Below are positions 1 through 9,119 of a stretch of 64,000 nucleotides of DNA, piece after piece. The notes beneath the pieces are model-generated. The model saw only the letters and a list, made by a program, of their open reading frames with translations. It searched no databases and was not told the DNA's origin. The stretch spans positions 256,129-320,128 of the forward strand of contig NZ_LT706951.1 in the NCBI RefSeq assembly GCF_900155525.1. The letters are read 5' to 3'. Position numbers and translations under genes: made by a program. Origin of the DNA: Mailhella massiliensis. GTDB taxonomy: Bacteria; Desulfobacterota; Desulfovibrionia; Desulfovibrionales; Desulfovibrionaceae. How positions within the stretch are numbered: the first letter of the stretch is position 1; the number at the start of each line of letters is the position of its first letter.

Positions 1-777
1 CGCGCCGTGGCGGAGGGCCGGGAGAGCGACCTTCTGAACGTGGAGGAATTTGAAGCCGTTCCCGGGCAGGGCGTGCGCGGAAAGGTGGACGGCACGCTCT
101 ATCATCTCGGCAGCTACCGCATGATGACGGGGCTGGGGCTGAATGCTCCCGAGCTTGAGGCGCGCGTTTCGTCTCTGGAAGAACAGGGCAGGACCGTGGT
201 GCTTCTTGCCGGTGCAAAGGGTGTGCTTGCGCTTTTCGCCGTGGCCGACACCATGCGGGAGAGCAGCAGGCAGGCGGTGCGGGAACTGAAGGAACTTGGC
301 GTGCATACCGTCATGCTTACCGGCGATAACGAGAAGGTGGCGCGCGTCATCGCCTCGCAGGCCGGGGTGGAGGAATATTTCGCCGGTCTTCTGCCGGAAG
401 ACAAGCTGCACGCCGTGGAAAAACTTGCGTCCCGCGGGGGCAAGGTGGGCATGGCGGGCGACGGCATCAACGATGCTCCGGCTCTGGCCCGTGCGGACAT
501 AGGCTTCGCCATGGCGGGCGGAGGTACCGATACCGCCATGGAAACCGCCGATGTGGCCCTTATGGACGACGATTTGCGCAAAATTCCCAGGTTCATCCGT
601 CTCTCGCGGGCAACCTATGCCATTCTTGTGCAGAATATCGCTCTGGCCCTGGGCGTGAAGGCGCTGTTCTTCGTCCTTACCTTCAGCGGCTGCGCCACCA
701 TGTGGATGGCCGTGTTCGCCGACGTGGGCACCGCTCTTGTCGTGGTGGCCAACGGTCTGCGGGCGGCAAGGAAATAG
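1..777 (+). CDS. Heavy-metal translocating P-type ATPase, C-terminal part (5' end outside window)
   Basis: The open frame runs in from the left edge, so this is the last 258 residues of a P1B-type metal efflux ATPase. Visible are the end of the nucleotide-binding domain and the hinge motif MLTGDN, then GDGINDAPAL of the P domain, and two C-terminal hydrophobic segments ending in ANGLRAARK. In the family these belong to the ATP-driven pump that exports Zn, Cd, Pb or Cu across the inner membrane. The metal-selecting CPC-type motif and the N-terminal metal-binding domain lie outside the window, so the metal cannot be called. The GTG at base 7 is internal, not a start. Confidence 0.93.
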   Translation, partial: RAVAEGRESDLLNVEEFEAVPGQGVRGKVDGTLYHLGSYRMMTGLGLNAPELEARVSSLEEQGRTVVLLAGAKGVLALFAVADTMRESSRQAVRELKELGVHTVMLTGDNEKVARVIASQAGVEEYFAGLLPEDKLHAVEKLASRGGKVGMAGDGINDAPALARADIGFAMAGGGTDTAMETADVALMDDDLRKIPRFIRLSRATYAILVQNIALALGVKALFFVLTFSGCATMWMAVFADVGTALVVVANGLRAARK

Positions 778-964
778 CTTTTTGACAGAAAAAGAACCGC
801 AGCCCCCGGTATGCGCCGGAAGGGAGGCCCGCTTCCGCCTTTCTCCGTACAGAAAGCGGAGAAAGCCGGAAAGCAGGGGGCTGCGAAGAGAAGGGGCGTT
901 TTCCTCGTCCGGCGGAAACCGTCCGCTCACAGCGCGGACATACACTTCATTCAGGAGAAAGAAC

Positions 965-1747
965 ATGACGTTTCAGCAGATACGCGGTGCAACCGCCATT
1001 ATCGATTTCAAGGGCAGCCGTTTTCTCATTGATCCGTTCTTCGCCCGGAAGGGAACGCTTCCTGCCGTCCCCTCTCCGTGCAACAATACTCCCAATCCGC
1101 TGGTGGAGCTTCCTCTGCCCGTCAAGGATATTGTTGCCGTGGACGCCGTCATCGTCACGCACATGCACCATTTCGATCACTTTGACGAGGCGGCGCGCGA
1201 TGCGCTCGATAAGGAGCTGCCCGTCTTCACGCAGGATGAGTCCGAGGCCGGGGATATGCGGGCCGCAGGCTTTAAGCATGTCACGGCGCTTACGCCCGAA
1301 GGCGTGGAGTTCTGCGGGGTGAAGCTGTACCGGACTTCGGCGCTGCACGGCGCCGGAGAGGCAGCGGAACGCAACTACGCGGCTATTGGTCTGCCCTCGA
1401 AGGCCTGCGGCGTGGTGTTCTGCGCGGAAGGGGAAAAAACATTCTACCTTGCGGGGGATACGGTGTGGTTTCAGGGGGTGGTTGACGCGCTGGCCACATT
1501 CCGGCCGGAAATCGTGGCGCTGAATGCGGCCTGGGCACAGTTTTACGACGGTACGCCCATACTCATGGGACCGGAGGAACTGGCCGCGGTGGCGGCTTCT
1601 GCTCCTTATGCGAAGCTCATCGCCACGCATATGGACGCCGTGAACCATGCAAGACTCGACAGAGCACATCTGCGCGACTTCATACGGGAACATGGGTTTG
1701 AGGAACGCTTTCTCATTCCCGAGGACGGGGAAAGCGTACAGCTTTGA
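965..1747 (+). CDS. UlaG-like metallo-beta-lactamase-fold hydrolase
   Basis: A 260-residue metallo-beta-lactamase-fold protein of the UlaG-like group (COG2220). The metal-binding signature is THMHHFDHFD near residue 60, followed by LAGDTVWF and a late THMDAVNH histidine. The frame is open further upstream, but the ATG at 965 follows a good AGGAG site and starts with the typical MTFQQIRGATAII strand. In the family this fold binds one or two metal ions and hydrolyses phosphoester or lactone bonds; the substrate here is unknown. It is cytoplasmic, with no signal peptide. It stands alone, 187 bases after the P-type ATPase, and is followed by a strong terminator. Confidence 0.85.
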   Translation: MTFQQIRGATAIIDFKGSRFLIDPFFARKGTLPAVPSPCNNTPNPLVELPLPVKDIVAVDAVIVTHMHHFDHFDEAARDALDKELPVFTQDESEAGDMRAAGFKHVTALTPEGVEFCGVKLYRTSALHGAGEAAERNYAAIGLPSKACGVVFCAEGEKTFYLAGDTVWFQGVVDALATFRPEIVALNAAWAQFYDGTPILMGPEELAAVAASAPYAKLIATHMDAVNHARLDRAHLRDFIREHGFEERFLIPEDGESVQL

Positions 1748-1876
1748 GTCGCCCGGGAAGACGCTCTCAGGCCGGAAGGCTGGCGGCCTTCCGTGCTGCA
1801 GGGCGTTTTCCGGTCAGAAAAAAGGAAGAACCATCTCCGGTAATACGAAGGTGAAAAAAGAGTATTTTGCCGGCTG

Positions 1877-1906
1877 AGGCCCCGGAATATATTCCGGGGC
1901 CTTTTT
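1877..1906 (+). terminator. Rho-independent terminator after the UlaG-like gene
   Basis: A perfect 24-base palindrome at 1878-1901 (arms GGCCCCGGAATA and TATTCCGGGGCC) is followed directly by five T. It lies 130 bases after the stop codon of the hydrolase. Confidence 0.88.
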
Positions 1907-2298
1907 GCGCAGGCGTTTTTCCGCGTTTCTTTGCAGATATGGTTTGTTCCGGGGAGTGCGGCGCAGAACAAGTGTTATGGTCATGTTCTGACAGTGTACA
2001 GGTATTCGGCAGATAAAAAAGGAAAAAGAACTTTTTTTGTTTCATTCTTTTTACAATTGCAGGAATCTATGGACGTAAGCGAAAAAAAAGTGTAACTTGA
2101 TTTTAAAGGATTGCGTATCATGCGTATCCGGCTGATAAGATGGAAAAAGGTTTTTTTTGCGGTCACAGTGCCTTTTATGGTCGCAGGTCCATAGGGCCGG
2201 GCTTGCCGCATATAGGTGTTTAAGCGGGAGTTTTCCGCTTTGTTCTGGAAAACGGCTGACGCCGTAAATGGTTTTTTCCAAGGTTTTGTGAGGTCGTC
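1907..2298. other. Intergenic region before galU
   Basis: This 392-base stretch is clearly more AT-rich than its surroundings between about 1980 and 2180, with several A and T tracts, as expected for a promoter region. I see no convincing paired -35 and -10 boxes and no ORF with a ribosome binding site. Nothing else was recognised. Confidence 0.4.
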
Positions 2299-3165
2299 AT
2301 GAAAGTAAGCAAAGTCGTTCTTCCTGTCGCAGGATGGGGTACCCGTTCTCTTCCCGCCAGCAAGAATATCCCTAAGGAAATGCTTCCCATCTACAACAAG
2401 CCGGTGATTCAGTATGTTGTTGAGGAAGCGGTGCGTGCCGGCGTGCAGGAAGTCATTTTCGTGACCAACCGCCATAAATGCGTGGTGGAAGATCATTTTG
2501 ACCGTAATATCGAACTTGAGGAACTGCTGGCCGAAGCCGGAAAGATCGAACAGCTCAAGGCCGTGCAGGACGCCGCCAGCATGGTGGAAGTCATGGCCGT
2601 GCGTCAGAAGCAGCAGCTCGGTCTGGGCCATGCCGTCGGTTGCGCCAAATCCATGGTGCAGGAAGAATACTTTGCCGTCATGGTGGGCGACGACTTCATG
2701 GTGGGCGACAATGCCGGTCTGGTGCAGCTCGTGCAGGCTGCGGAAAAATACAATATGCCCACCATCGGCGTGATGGAAGTTCCTGCCGACAAGATCGACA
2801 AGTACGGCATGGTTGCCGGTGAAGAACTGGAAGACGGCGTGTACCGCATCACCGACATGGTGGAAAAGCCCGCCGTAGGCTCCATGAATTCCCGTCTCGC
2901 CATCGTCGGCCGCTATGTGCTGCCCCGGGAAATTTTCGACTATATCGCCAAGGTGAAGCCCGGTAAGGGCGGTGAAATCCAGCTTACCGACGCTCTGGCC
3001 GACTATATGAAGGAAAAGGGTATGCTGGCCGTGAAGATGAAGGGCCGCCGCTTCGACGCGGGCGACTGGGTCGATTACCTGACTGCCGGTATCTACTTCG
3101 GCCTCAAGGATGAGAAGCTCAGCGGAGCGCTTCGTTCTTCTCTGAAGGAACTGCTGGACGACTAA
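2299..3165 (+). CDS. galU: UTP--glucose-1-phosphate uridylyltransferase
   Basis: GalU makes UDP-glucose from UTP and glucose-1-phosphate in the cytoplasm, feeding LPS core, capsule and sugar-nucleotide synthesis. The 288-residue length is normal for bacterial GalU. The N-terminal nucleotidyltransferase signature GWGTRSLPASKNIPKEMLPI is at residues 12-31, with later GDDFMVGDN and VEKP motifs and the GGEIQLTDAL segment typical of the family. Start ATG follows a GAGG element. It stands alone, with the AT-rich region upstream and hairpins downstream. It could in principle act on other glucose-1-phosphate nucleotides, but sequence identity to GalU motifs is strong. Confidence 0.95.
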   Translation: MKVSKVVLPVAGWGTRSLPASKNIPKEMLPIYNKPVIQYVVEEAVRAGVQEVIFVTNRHKCVVEDHFDRNIELEELLAEAGKIEQLKAVQDAASMVEVMAVRQKQQLGLGHAVGCAKSMVQEEYFAVMVGDDFMVGDNAGLVQLVQAAEKYNMPTIGVMEVPADKIDKYGMVAGEELEDGVYRITDMVEKPAVGSMNSRLAIVGRYVLPREIFDYIAKVKPGKGGEIQLTDALADYMKEKGMLAVKMKGRRFDAGDWVDYLTAGIYFGLKDEKLSGALRSSLKELLDD

Positions 3166-3214
3166 ATGATTCGGCCTGCAAAAGGGCCGCGCATACAGTG
3201 TTCGCTTGAAAAAG

Positions 3215-3256
3215 ACGCGCACGGCGACTATAAGGTGGCCGTGCGCGTTCTGCATT
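3215..3256 (+). terminator. Hairpin downstream of galU
   Basis: Perfect 11-bp stem: ACGCGCACGGC at 3215-3225 pairs with GCCGTGCGCGT at 3238-3248 across a 12-base loop. The T tract after it is weak, so termination may be partial. Confidence 0.5.
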
Positions 3257-3331
3257 TGTAAGGCAGGTTGCCATGCCGGATAACCTGCGGGCGCGTATCG
3301 TACCTGTGCAGAAAAGGCATTGTTCCGGGGA

Positions 3332-3396
3332 ATGCTTCCGCCGGAAGCATACCGACGCCGTGCCGGTGCGGGGCGTCGGTGTTTTTTGGTTTTTTC
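3332..3396 (+). terminator. Double hairpin with T tract before the RocB-like gene
   Basis: A first hairpin (ATGCTTCC/GGAAGCAT, 3332-3350) is followed at once by ACCGACGCC (3351-3359) pairing with GGCGTCGGT (3372-3380) and then a run rich in T at 3382-3395. This second hairpin is a strong intrinsic terminator and separates galU from the next gene. Confidence 0.75.
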
Positions 3397-3526
3397 TGTT
3401 GTCGGGAACGCTTATCCGGGGAAGGCCGGTTCAGCGTCTTTCCCCAAAGCGGGAGCTGCATGCCTGCCGCAGGCTCCGATGCGCCGGACAGGCAGGCTGT
3501 CGTACCGTTGTCGGAAGGGAGAAGCC

Positions 3527-5225
3527 ATGCTGGAGTACACGAGAGAAGGACTGCTGGAACTGACGAAGAAGCTGGTGAGCATACGCAGCATATCGCATAC
3601 GGCGGGGGAAAACGAGGCGGCCGCCTTTATTTATGAGAGCCTTGCGGTCGAGCCCTATTTTCAGAAACATCCCGATTTTCTCCGCTACCTTCCCGTGGAG
3701 GAGGGCGGTCTTGAGCGGCGTGCGGTGATGGCTCTGGTACGGGCCGGGAGTCATACCCGGCGCACGGTGCTGCTCAACGGACATTTCGACGTGGTGGATA
3801 CCGATGTCTGCGGCGATCTGGCCGAAGCGGCCTTCGACGCCGCGGAATACACCCGTCTTGTGGCGGAACGGGATATTCCCGAAGATGCCCGGGCCGATCT
3901 GGCTTCCGGCAACTGGCTCTTCGGCCGCGGCGTCATGGACATGAAGGCGGGCATAGCTCTTCATATGGCATACCTTGCCCACATGGCCCGCCGTACCGGG
4001 GAACTCGGTGTGAACCTGCTTTTTCTGGCCGTTCCCGACGAGGAGGGCAGTTCCGCCGGTATGCGCGGTTCTCTGCCCGGACTCTGCGCACTTATGCAGG
4101 AACAGCATCTGGAACTGGAGGCTGCGCTTTCCGGGGAACCGGCATTCTGGACATCAAAGAGCACGGAAGGGAGCCGCCCCTGCCGCACGCTGTTCACCGG
4201 CACCACGGGCAAGCTCATGCCGCTGTTTTTCTGTGTGGGGCGCGAGGCCCATGCAGGCTATTCGTTCGACGGCGTGAACGCCGCCGCTCTTGCCGCACGC
4301 GTGGTCTCTCTCATGGACTGTCGTGCCGACCTTATGGACGGATACGGCGACGATACGCTTACGCCCCCCGTATGCCTCAAGCTGAAGGATCTGCGCGACA
4401 GCTATTCGGTAACGCTGCCGGAACGGGCTGCGGCCTATTTCAACGTGCTTTCGGTAAGCCGCAGTCCGCTGGATATCCTGCATATCTGCCGCGAGGTGGC
4501 CCGACAGGCGCTTGAGGAAACGCTCGAGGGTATCCGTGAGTCGGGGCGGGCCTTTCAGCAGCGCTCCGGCCGAAAGGATTCCCCCGTTCCCGCATGGGAA
4601 AGCCGCGTGCTCACCATGAGCGAACTCATGCAGGAGGTTGCAGGAGCAGGGCGGGGAAAACGTGCAGGCGTACATCCGCGATTTCGTCCGTTCTCTGCCT
4701 GCCGACAGGGATGAACCGGAAAAGGGGCTGGCCGTGGCCGATTATCTGGTTTCTCTGGCCAACCTCAAGGGGCCCGCCATAGTGGTGGGCTTTCTGCCGC
4801 CGTACTATCCCCAGCGGCTCAACATGCGGGCTACGGCCGGAGAAAGAAGACTGCGTTCCATCATGGAGGGGGTATGCGCCGACCTTGAGAAGAGCGTCGG
4901 CAGCATGAGACTGGTGGAATGTTTCAGCGGCATCATGGACCTGAGCTATATGGGCTTTCAGGGAAAAGAAGAGGAACTGAGAAGCCTTGCGGACAACATG
5001 CCCGGCTGGGGAAGCGTGTACGATCTGCCCATGAAGGAGCTTTTGTCGCTGAATGTTCCCATTGCTTCCGTGGGACCTGCGGGAAAGGATGCCCACAAGG
5101 ATACGGAACGCCTCGAGCTGCATTATTCTCTGGAAGTTGCGCCCCGCGTGCTGGAGCGCGTGATCCGTGAACTAGGAGAAGACGGAGAACAGGTCGCCGG
5201 AACGGAAGAACGCAAAAACGTTTGA
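3527..5225 (+). pseudogene. RocB-like M20-family peptidase, frameshifted near 4630-4648
   Basis: Two consecutive frames together make one RocB-like (arginine utilisation type) M20 metallopeptidase of about 560 residues, close to the usual size. The first part (ATG 3527, GGGAG site) carries the M20 motifs LLNGHFDVVDTD, GRGVMDMKAG and VPDEEGSS; the C-terminal part continues in the +1 frame to 5225 with KELLSLNVPIASVGP. The switch falls in two imperfect 10-base units, TGCAGGAGGT (4629-4638) and TGCAGGAGCA (4639-4648). Deleting one unit restores a single frame reading SELMQEQGGENVQ. As given, translation stops at about 4714 after a short wrong-frame tail and loses the last third. The TTG at 4638 has no properly spaced ribosome binding site. 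A sequencing error is the main alternative. Confidence 0.85.
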
Positions 5226-5424
5226 GCGTTGTTGCTGATGATACCGGACACGGCAGCGGGAAAGGCCTGGGCGTCCTCCGGCTTTTATGGAGACAAGCCG
5301 CCGTGTGCAATACGCTGTGCCCGAGAGGGCCGGGAGCGACATTCTCTTGAAGTCGGCGTAAGCATGGCTTATACTCAGCCCGACTTTCTTCCTTTTTCCT
5401 GCCCGACGGGCCTGGAGTTTTTTC

Positions 5425-6258
5425 ATGTTTGAACTTGAATTCAACGGCAGACCGTACATCAAGGCCGACAATACGCTGCCTCTTTTCTTCATAGCGGGGC
5501 CGTGCGCCATAGAAAGCCGGGCCCATGCGCTGGAAGTATCCGCCGCGCTCAAGGAGATATTCGCCGCTGCGGGCATTCCCTTCATTTACAAATCCAGTTT
5601 CGACAAGGCAAACCGCAGCTCCGGCGCGGGTTTCCGCGGCGTAGGCATGGAGGAAGGGCTTTCCATTCTTGCGGAGGTGCGGGAGAGCAGGGATGTTCCG
5701 GTGCTGACGGACATCCATACGGCCGAACAGGCCGCCCCGGTGGCGGAAGTGGCGGACTACCTGCAGACGCCCGCCTTCCTCTGTCGGCAGACCGACCTCA
5801 TCCTTGCGGCGGCTTCCACCATGAAGCCGGTGAACATCAAGAAGGGCCAGTTCCTCGCTCCGTGGGAAATGGAAAACGTGCTGAAAAAGGCCCGCTCCAC
5901 GGGAAACGAGCGCATTACGCTCTGCGAACGCGGCACCAGCTTCGGCTACGGCAATCTGGTGGTGGACATGCGCGGCCTTGAAATCATGAAGAAGTTCGCA
6001 CCGGTGGTGTTCGACGCCACACATTCCGTGCAGCTCCCCGGAGCGCAGGGTTCGTGCAGCGGCGGGCAGAGGGAATTTGTTCCCACGCTGGCGCGCGCGG
6101 CCGCAGCCGTGGGCGTGGCGGGCATTTTCATGGAAGTGCATCCCGACCCTGACAAGGCTCCCTGCGACGGGCCGAACATGCTGGCCGTCAGGGATCTTCC
6201 CGCTTTTCTTTCCCTCATCAAGGCCTTTGACGGTCTTGCCAAGAAGGGGGCGTTATGA
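5425..6258 (+). CDS. kdsA: 3-deoxy-8-phosphooctulonate synthase (KDO-8-P synthase)
   Basis: KdsA condenses phosphoenolpyruvate with arabinose 5-phosphate to KDO 8-phosphate, the committed step to the LPS core sugar KDO. The 277 residues show IAGPCAIES at 23-31, [34 protein letters not shown] and a C-terminal [16 protein letters not shown] segment. Cys27 in the GPCAIES motif is the residue that marks the metal-dependent class, as in Aquifex; E. coli KdsA has Asn there. The start follows a GGAG element. It is the first gene of kdsA-kdsB-kdsD: its stop overlaps the kdsB start by four bases. Confidence 0.97.
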   Translation: MFELEFNGRPYIKADNTLPLFFIAGPCAIESRAHALEVSAALKEIFAAAGIPFIYKSSFDKANRSSGAGFRGVGMEEGLSILAEVRESRDVPVLTDIHTAEQAAPVAEVADYLQTPAFLCRQTDLILAAASTMKPVNIKKGQFLAPWEMENVLKKARSTGNERITLCERGTSFGYGNLVVDMRGLEIMKKFAPVVFDATHSVQLPGAQGSCSGGQREFVPTLARAAAAVGVAGIFMEVHPDPDKAPCDGPNMLAVRDLPAFLSLIKAFDGLAKKGAL

Positions 6259-6986
6259 GCGTCATCGCCGTTATTCCTTCCCGTTACGCTTCCACGCGGC
6301 TGCCGGGCAAGCCTCTGGTGGATATCTGCGGCAAGCCCATGGTGCAGCATGTGTATGAAAGGGTGCGCCGTGTCGCGCTGTTCGACGAAGTGCTGGTGGC
6401 CACGGATGATGAGCGCATCATGAAGGCTGTGGAAGGCTTCGGCGGCCGCGCCGTGATGACCAGCCCGGACTGCGCCTCCGGTTCCGACAGACTCATTGAG
6501 GTGGCGAAAGCCCATCCTGCCGATATTTATGTGAATATTCAGGGCGATGAACCTCTCGTGGAGCCTTCTTCCATCGAAAAGCTGGCTCGTGCCATGCTGG
6601 AGGATTCCTCCCTGCAGATGGCAACGCTCTGTTACCCCGTAAGCGTAGAACAGGCGCAGAACCCCAATCTTGTGAAGGTGGTGCGGGCGCACAACGGCAA
6701 CGCGCTGTATTTCAGCCGCAGCCCCATTCCCTTCCCCCGTTCCGGGGGAATAGCGCCTTCCTATTTCGGGCATCTGGGCATGTACGCCTATCGCCGTGAA
6801 TTTCTTATGGATTTCGGAAAGCTCCCCTATTCTCCGCTGGAAAATACGGAGAAGCTGGAACAGCTTCGCGTGCTCGAGGCGGGTATCGCCATCCGTGTGC
6901 TTGAGGTGGAGGCCATGGGGCCCGGCGTGGACACGCCCGAGGACCTGGAGCAGGTGCGCCGCATTCTCAGCGAAAACGCCGGGTGA
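6255..6986 (+). CDS. kdsB: 3-deoxy-manno-octulosonate cytidylyltransferase (CMP-KDO synthetase)
   Basis: KdsB activates KDO with CTP to CMP-KDO, the donor used by the KDO transferase at the inner membrane. The 243 residues begin with the nucleotidyltransferase loop [16 protein letters not shown] and contain [22 protein letters not shown] and the C-terminal [12 protein letters not shown], all typical. ATG at 6255 overlaps the kdsA stop (ATGA), which supports translational coupling. The preceding and following genes catalyse the adjoining KDO steps. Confidence 0.97.
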   Translation: MSVIAVIPSRYASTRLPGKPLVDICGKPMVQHVYERVRRVALFDEVLVATDDERIMKAVEGFGGRAVMTSPDCASGSDRLIEVAKAHPADIYVNIQGDEPLVEPSSIEKLARAMLEDSSLQMATLCYPVSVEQAQNPNLVKVVRAHNGNALYFSRSPIPFPRSGGIAPSYFGHLGMYAYRREFLMDFGKLPYSPLENTEKLEQLRVLEAGIAIRVLEVEAMGPGVDTPEDLEQVRRILSENAG

Positions 6987-6991
6987 GCATC

Positions 6992-7927
6992 ATGAAATAT
7001 CTTGACGAAGCAAGGCAGGTTCTGCGCGATGAGGCGCAGGCCCTTTGTATTCTGGCCGACGGTCTTGGCGAAAGTTTTGAGAACACGGTGGAGTGCCTGC
7101 TCGGCATCAAAGGCCGTATTGCCGTTACGGGCATGGGCAAGAGCGGGCATGTGGCGCGCAAGATAGCGGCTACGCTGGCTTCCACGGGTTCTCCGGCGTA
7201 TTTCATTCATCCTGCCGAAGCCAGCCACGGCGATCTCGGCATGATGACGCCGGACGATGCCGTGATCGCCATTTCCAATTCCGGCAATACGGCGGAACTG
7301 ACCGATATCGTGCTCTACGCTTCGCAGAACAATATGCCGCTTATCGCCATTACCAAGAATGCGGACAGTTTTCTCGGCAAGCATTGCGATCATCTGCTGC
7401 TTCAGCCGCCTCTGCACGAAGCCTGTCCGCTGGACTGTGCCCCCACCACGAGCACCACGGTGCAGATGGCGCTGGGCGACGCGCTCGCCATGTGCCTGCT
7501 TACCGCGCGCGGCTTCGGCAGGGAGGACTTCCACAAGTTCCACCCCGGAGGCTCTCTGGGGCAGAAGCTGTCTCTGGTGCGCGATCTCATGCACACGGGC
7601 GACGCCATGCCGCTTTTGCAGCTTGAGGCTTCCATGATGAGCGTGCTTGCGGAAATGACGCGCAAGGGGTTCGGCTGCGTAGGCGTGATGGAAGGGGAGA
7701 CGCTGGTCGGCATCATTACCGACGGCGATTTGCGCCGTCATATGGGACCGAACATTCTCGAATGTTCCGCCGGCGACCTCATGACCAGAAACCCCGTGTG
7801 CATCGATGCGGACGCCCTGAGCGCCAAGGCACAGGGTATTATGGAAGAGAAGAAGATCACCTGCGTCTTTGTTGTGGATGAACGGAAGAGGCCCCTCGGC
7901 ATTCTGAGCATGCACGATATTCTGTAG
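6992..7927 (+). CDS. kdsD: Arabinose-5-phosphate isomerase (SIS plus CBS domains)
   Basis: KdsD interconverts ribulose 5-phosphate and arabinose 5-phosphate, the substrate of KdsA. An N-terminal SIS domain (about residues 30-185) contains GMGKSGHVARKIAATLASTG and ISNSGNTAEL; two C-terminal CBS domains follow (from about 200), with IITDGDLRR and LGILSMHDIL at their ends. Length is about 311 residues, normal. I chose ATG 6992 because GGGTGA lies six bases upstream; GTG 6983, three codons earlier, is possible. It lies directly after kdsB, closing the operon before a strong terminator. Confidence 0.95.
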   Translation: MKYLDEARQVLRDEAQALCILADGLGESFENTVECLLGIKGRIAVTGMGKSGHVARKIAATLASTGSPAYFIHPAEASHGDLGMMTPDDAVIAISNSGNTAELTDIVLYASQNNMPLIAITKNADSFLGKHCDHLLLQPPLHEACPLDCAPTTSTTVQMALGDALAMCLLTARGFGREDFHKFHPGGSLGQKLSLVRDLMHTGDAMPLLQLEASMMSVLAEMTRKGFGCVGVMEGETLVGIITDGDLRRHMGPNILECSAGDLMTRNPVCIDADALSAKAQGIMEEKKITCVFVVDERKRPLGILSMHDIL

Positions 7928-7948
7928 TGTGTTGCAGAAGAAAAAAGG

Positions 7949-7986
7949 AAGCGCTCCATGGCGATGATGTCGTGGAGCGCTTTTTT
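7949..7986 (+). terminator. Terminator between kdsD and metA, probably bidirectional
   Basis: GCGCTCCA (7951-7958) pairs with TGGAGCGC (7973-7980) and is followed by six T at 7981-7986. A-rich sequence on the other side (7941-7947) provides a U tract on the minus strand, so it can also end the convergent metA transcript. Confidence 0.85.
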
Positions 7987-8101
7987 GTCGGAAGATACGG
8001 GAACGGGCAGGCCTTTCCGCAGACTGCATTCGGAAAAGAGGGGAACGGACTGCGTGGAATATGGGCGCTGTGCGTCCCGGGCTCGCAGGGGGCGAAAAGG
8101 G

Positions 8102-9040
8102 CTATGCGTTTCTGCGGGTCTGCTTCTCCAGTTCCGCAAGATCATAGGGCGTGGACTGATAGACGAAGTAGTTGAGCCAGTTGGCGTAGAGCAGATGGGC
8201 ATGGGCGCGCCAGGTCATGCGCGGGGCAAGGCTGGGGTCGTCGTTGGGATAGTAGTTTTCCGGTATTTCGGGATTGATGCCGGCGGCAAGGTCACGGGTG
8301 TATTCCCTGTGCAGGGTGTCGGCGTCATATTCGGAGTGCCCGGTAATGAAGATCTGCCTGCCGCTGTCGGTGGATATGGCGTACAGCCCGGCTACGGGAG
8401 AGGAGGCGAGTATCTTGAGTGCCGGCTCCTTTTCCACATCGGCCCGGTCCACGGTGGTATTGCGGGAGTGGGGAACCATGAACACGTCGTCGAAGCCCCG
8501 GAAGAGAATGGAACCCGCATGGTCCACCTGATGGGGATAAATGCCGGAAATCTTTTTGGGCAGAAGCTTTTTCTGAATGCCGTAGTGGTAGTACAGTCCG
8601 GCCTGAGCGCCCCAGCAGATATGGAAGGTGCTGTGAACGTGGGTTTTGCTCCATTCCATGATTTCGCAAAGCTCCTGCCAGTATTCCACTTCCTCGAAGG
8701 GCATGAGTTCCACGGGAGCGCCGGTGATGATCATGCCGTCGTAGTAGTTCGCGCTTACATCCTCAAAGGTTTTGTAGAAGGAAAGCAGGTGACTGCGCGG
8801 AGTGTTCTTGGACTCATGGCTGGTGGTATGGATGAGTTCAAGTTCCACTTGAAGGGGAGTGTTGCCCAGCAGGCGGGAGAGCTGTGTTTCCGTGGCTATT
8901 TTGGTAGGCATGAGGTTGAGCAGGAGTATCTTCAGCGGGCGGATGTCCTGCGTGAGGGCGCGTGTTTCGGTAATGACGAAGATATTTTCCTGATTCAGCG
9001 TTTTTACCGCAGGAAGTTCATTGGGAATCATGATGGGCAT
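8102..9040 (-). CDS. metA: Homoserine O-acyltransferase, predicted acetyl-CoA-dependent
   Basis: MetA acylates homoserine at the first committed step of methionine synthesis. The 312 residues carry the catalytic Cys142 in [10 protein letters not shown] and His235/Glu237 in TGHSEYDAD. Position 111 is Glu ([10 protein letters not shown]). In characterised MetA proteins Gly at this position goes with succinyl-CoA (E. coli) and Glu with acetyl-CoA (Bacillus, Thermotoga), so O-acetylhomoserine is the predicted product. That agrees with the adjacent metY. The ATG follows GGGAG. It lies 79 bases after metY on the same strand; a hairpin sits between them. Confidence 0.96.
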   Translation of the reverse strand: MPIMIPNELPAVKTLNQENIFVITETRALTQDIRPLKILLLNLMPTKIATETQLSRLLGNTPLQVELELIHTTSHESKNTPRSHLLSFYKTFEDVSANYYDGMIITGAPVELMPFEEVEYWQELCEIMEWSKTHVHSTFHICWGAQAGLYYHYGIQKKLLPKKISGIYPHQVDHAGSILFRGFDDVFMVPHSRNTTVDRADVEKEPALKILASSPVAGLYAISTDSGRQIFITGHSEYDADTLHREYTRDLAAGINPEIPENYYPNDDPSLAPRMTWRAHAHLLYANWLNYFVYQSTPYDLAELEKQTRRNA

Positions 9041-9080
9041 GGCATTCTCCCTGGATGATGTTCGGAAGCTGGCGCGTACG

Positions 9081-9112
9081 GAAAGGGGCCTTCCGCGAAG
9101 GCGGAAGGCCCC
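9081..9112 (-). terminator. Hairpin between metY and metA
   Basis: On the minus strand a perfect 12-bp stem (GGGGCCTTCCGC, mirrored at 9085-9096 and 9101-9112) follows the metY stop by about 8 bases and is followed by a short TTTCC. Termination is probably partial, letting some transcription reach metA. Confidence 0.55.
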
Positions 9113-9119
9113 TCAGAAA

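Noticed and set aside
4638-5225. Independent short gene starting at TTG 4638
   Set aside because: It continues the M20 peptidase fold directly; AGGAGG abuts the TTG with no proper spacing. A frameshift explains it better.
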